Shown here: in pieces, positions 63,793 through 64,000 of the stretch
How positions within the stretch are numbered: position 1 is the first letter of the stretch
Layout of the letters: each line of letters starts with the position of its first letter
NCBI GenBank assembly: GCA_001013295.1
Contig: LAZY01000005.1
Coordinates: 62,001 to 126,000, forward strand
Length of the DNA: 64,000 nucleotides
Reading direction: 5' to 3'
DNA from: Chryseobacterium indologenes
Lineage (GTDB): Bacteria; Bacteroidota; Bacteroidia; Flavobacteriales; Weeksellaceae
Made by a program: the position numbers and the translations under genes
The notes under the pieces: model-generated
What the model was told of the DNA's origin: nothing
Databases searched by the model: none
What the model saw: the letters and a program-made list of their open reading frames with translations, nothing else

Positions 63793-64000
63793 CTATTTTT
63801 CAAGGATCGTTTCAATCGCCGCAATCTTCTTGATTTTATCCTTTAATTCGGTGTTTTTCTCTTCGTTAGAAATTTTCTGAGCTGCTTTATCAAAGTTATC
63901 ATTGAAGAAAGGAAGAGAAAAAGTCTCCACCACATTTCCACCGTGGAAAGGAAAGCGCTTGGATGCTGCTTCCAAAACTCCTGCTCCACCTCTGCCTCCC
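63793..64000 (-). CDS. NADPH-dependent FMN reductase family protein (C-terminal part)
   Basis: Only the last ~68 residues are in the window; the frame stays open through base 64000 and the start lies outside. The visible part (GGRGGAGVLEAASKRFPFHG, then GNVVETFSLPFFNDNF and a charged helical tail) matches the C-terminus of SsuE/azoreductase-like NAD(P)H:FMN oxidoreductases, where the GGRGG region follows the flavin-binding SPGGxGG loop. The TTG at 63975 is not the start. Substrate not readable from this part. Confidence 0.8.
   Translation of the reverse strand, partial: GGRGGAGVLEAASKRFPFHGGNVVETFSLPFFNDNFDKAAQKISNEEKNTELKDKIKKIAAIETILEK

Noticed and set aside
1..64000. tRNA, rRNA, CRISPR array, transposase or prophage genes
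   Set aside because: No TTCGAANCC-type arms, repeat-spacer arrays or recombinase motifs were seen on either strand; small or degenerate ones could still be missed by eye.

Overview
The window comes from a low-GC member of the Bacteroidota and looks most like Chryseobacterium or a close relative (Weeksellaceae, Flavobacteriia). The evidence is gene content and signals: two secreted proteins with type IX secretion tails (YPNP/FPNP sorting domains), a fused SecDF, a GNAT-nitrilase fusion, SusC-like outer-membrane biology, lipoproteins with Bacteroidota-type lipoboxes, short Cys-rich 'bacteriocin-like' peptides with a KLSREQLK leader, no obvious Shine-Dalgarno sequences, and promoters of the TTG-N19-TAnnTTTG type. 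It is chromosomal and mostly housekeeping. I saw no tRNA, rRNA, CRISPR array, prophage or transposase.

Layout. 1-6.4 kb: a transporter-fused (SLC5/SSS) histidine kinase, cut by the window edge, a lone receiver protein, then propionyl-CoA and acetyl-CoA synthetases: a probable acetate/propionate sensing and activation module. 6.8-10.7 kb: an unknown small protein, the (p)ppGpp enzyme, and NhaA. 10.7-14.8 kb: a YihY-family membrane protein, rlmH, trmL, and a tat-PAP2-TPR operon. 15-29 kb: a lipoprotein, arylamine N-acetyltransferase, an MFS exporter, SecDF, a secreted PQQ-type sugar dehydrogenase, HemN, a beta-propeller protein, an amino-acid permease, PnuC and an Asn/Gly-rich repeat lipoprotein. 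29-34 kb: dapF, mltG and a TonB-dependent receptor. 34-37.7 kb: a five-gene minus-strand surface-sugar operon (aminotransferase, small membrane protein, GalE, methyltransferase, cytidylyltransferase). 37.8-45 kb: a type IX-secreted subtilisin, PEP carboxylase and a run of lineage-specific membrane or exported proteins. 45-54.5 kb: lipoamide dehydrogenase divergent from an HxlR regulator and an iron alcohol dehydrogenase, exported lipocalin-like, SGNH and TPR proteins, a DEAD-box helicase, an AarF/UbiB kinase and a cold-shock protein. 54.6-55.2 kb: two tandem Cys-rich peptide precursors. 55-64 kb: GNAT-nitrilase, a small zinc-knuckle protein and the purine genes guaA, purD, purH, purN, purM, with an FMN reductase cut by the right edge.

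Most noteworthy. (1) The two tandem six-Cys precursor peptides at 54.67-55.16 kb, with a conserved leader and identical Cys spacing, each with its own terminator and no maturation enzyme nearby. (2) A near-ideal promoter and an intrinsic terminator bracketing a ~125-nt RNA upstream of purM, either a leader/attenuator or a small RNA. (3) Palindromic repeats in every spacer of the purine cluster, including three copies of one family. (4) A dispersed hairpin element with three copies at 12.4, 16.2 and 45.1 kb. (5) Several genes whose TAnnTTTG box lies only 5-8 nt before the start codon, predicting almost leaderless mRNAs. (6) A near-perfect 19-bp inverted repeat between lpdA and the HxlR gene. 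Functional names rest on recognising families by eye; no database search was run.
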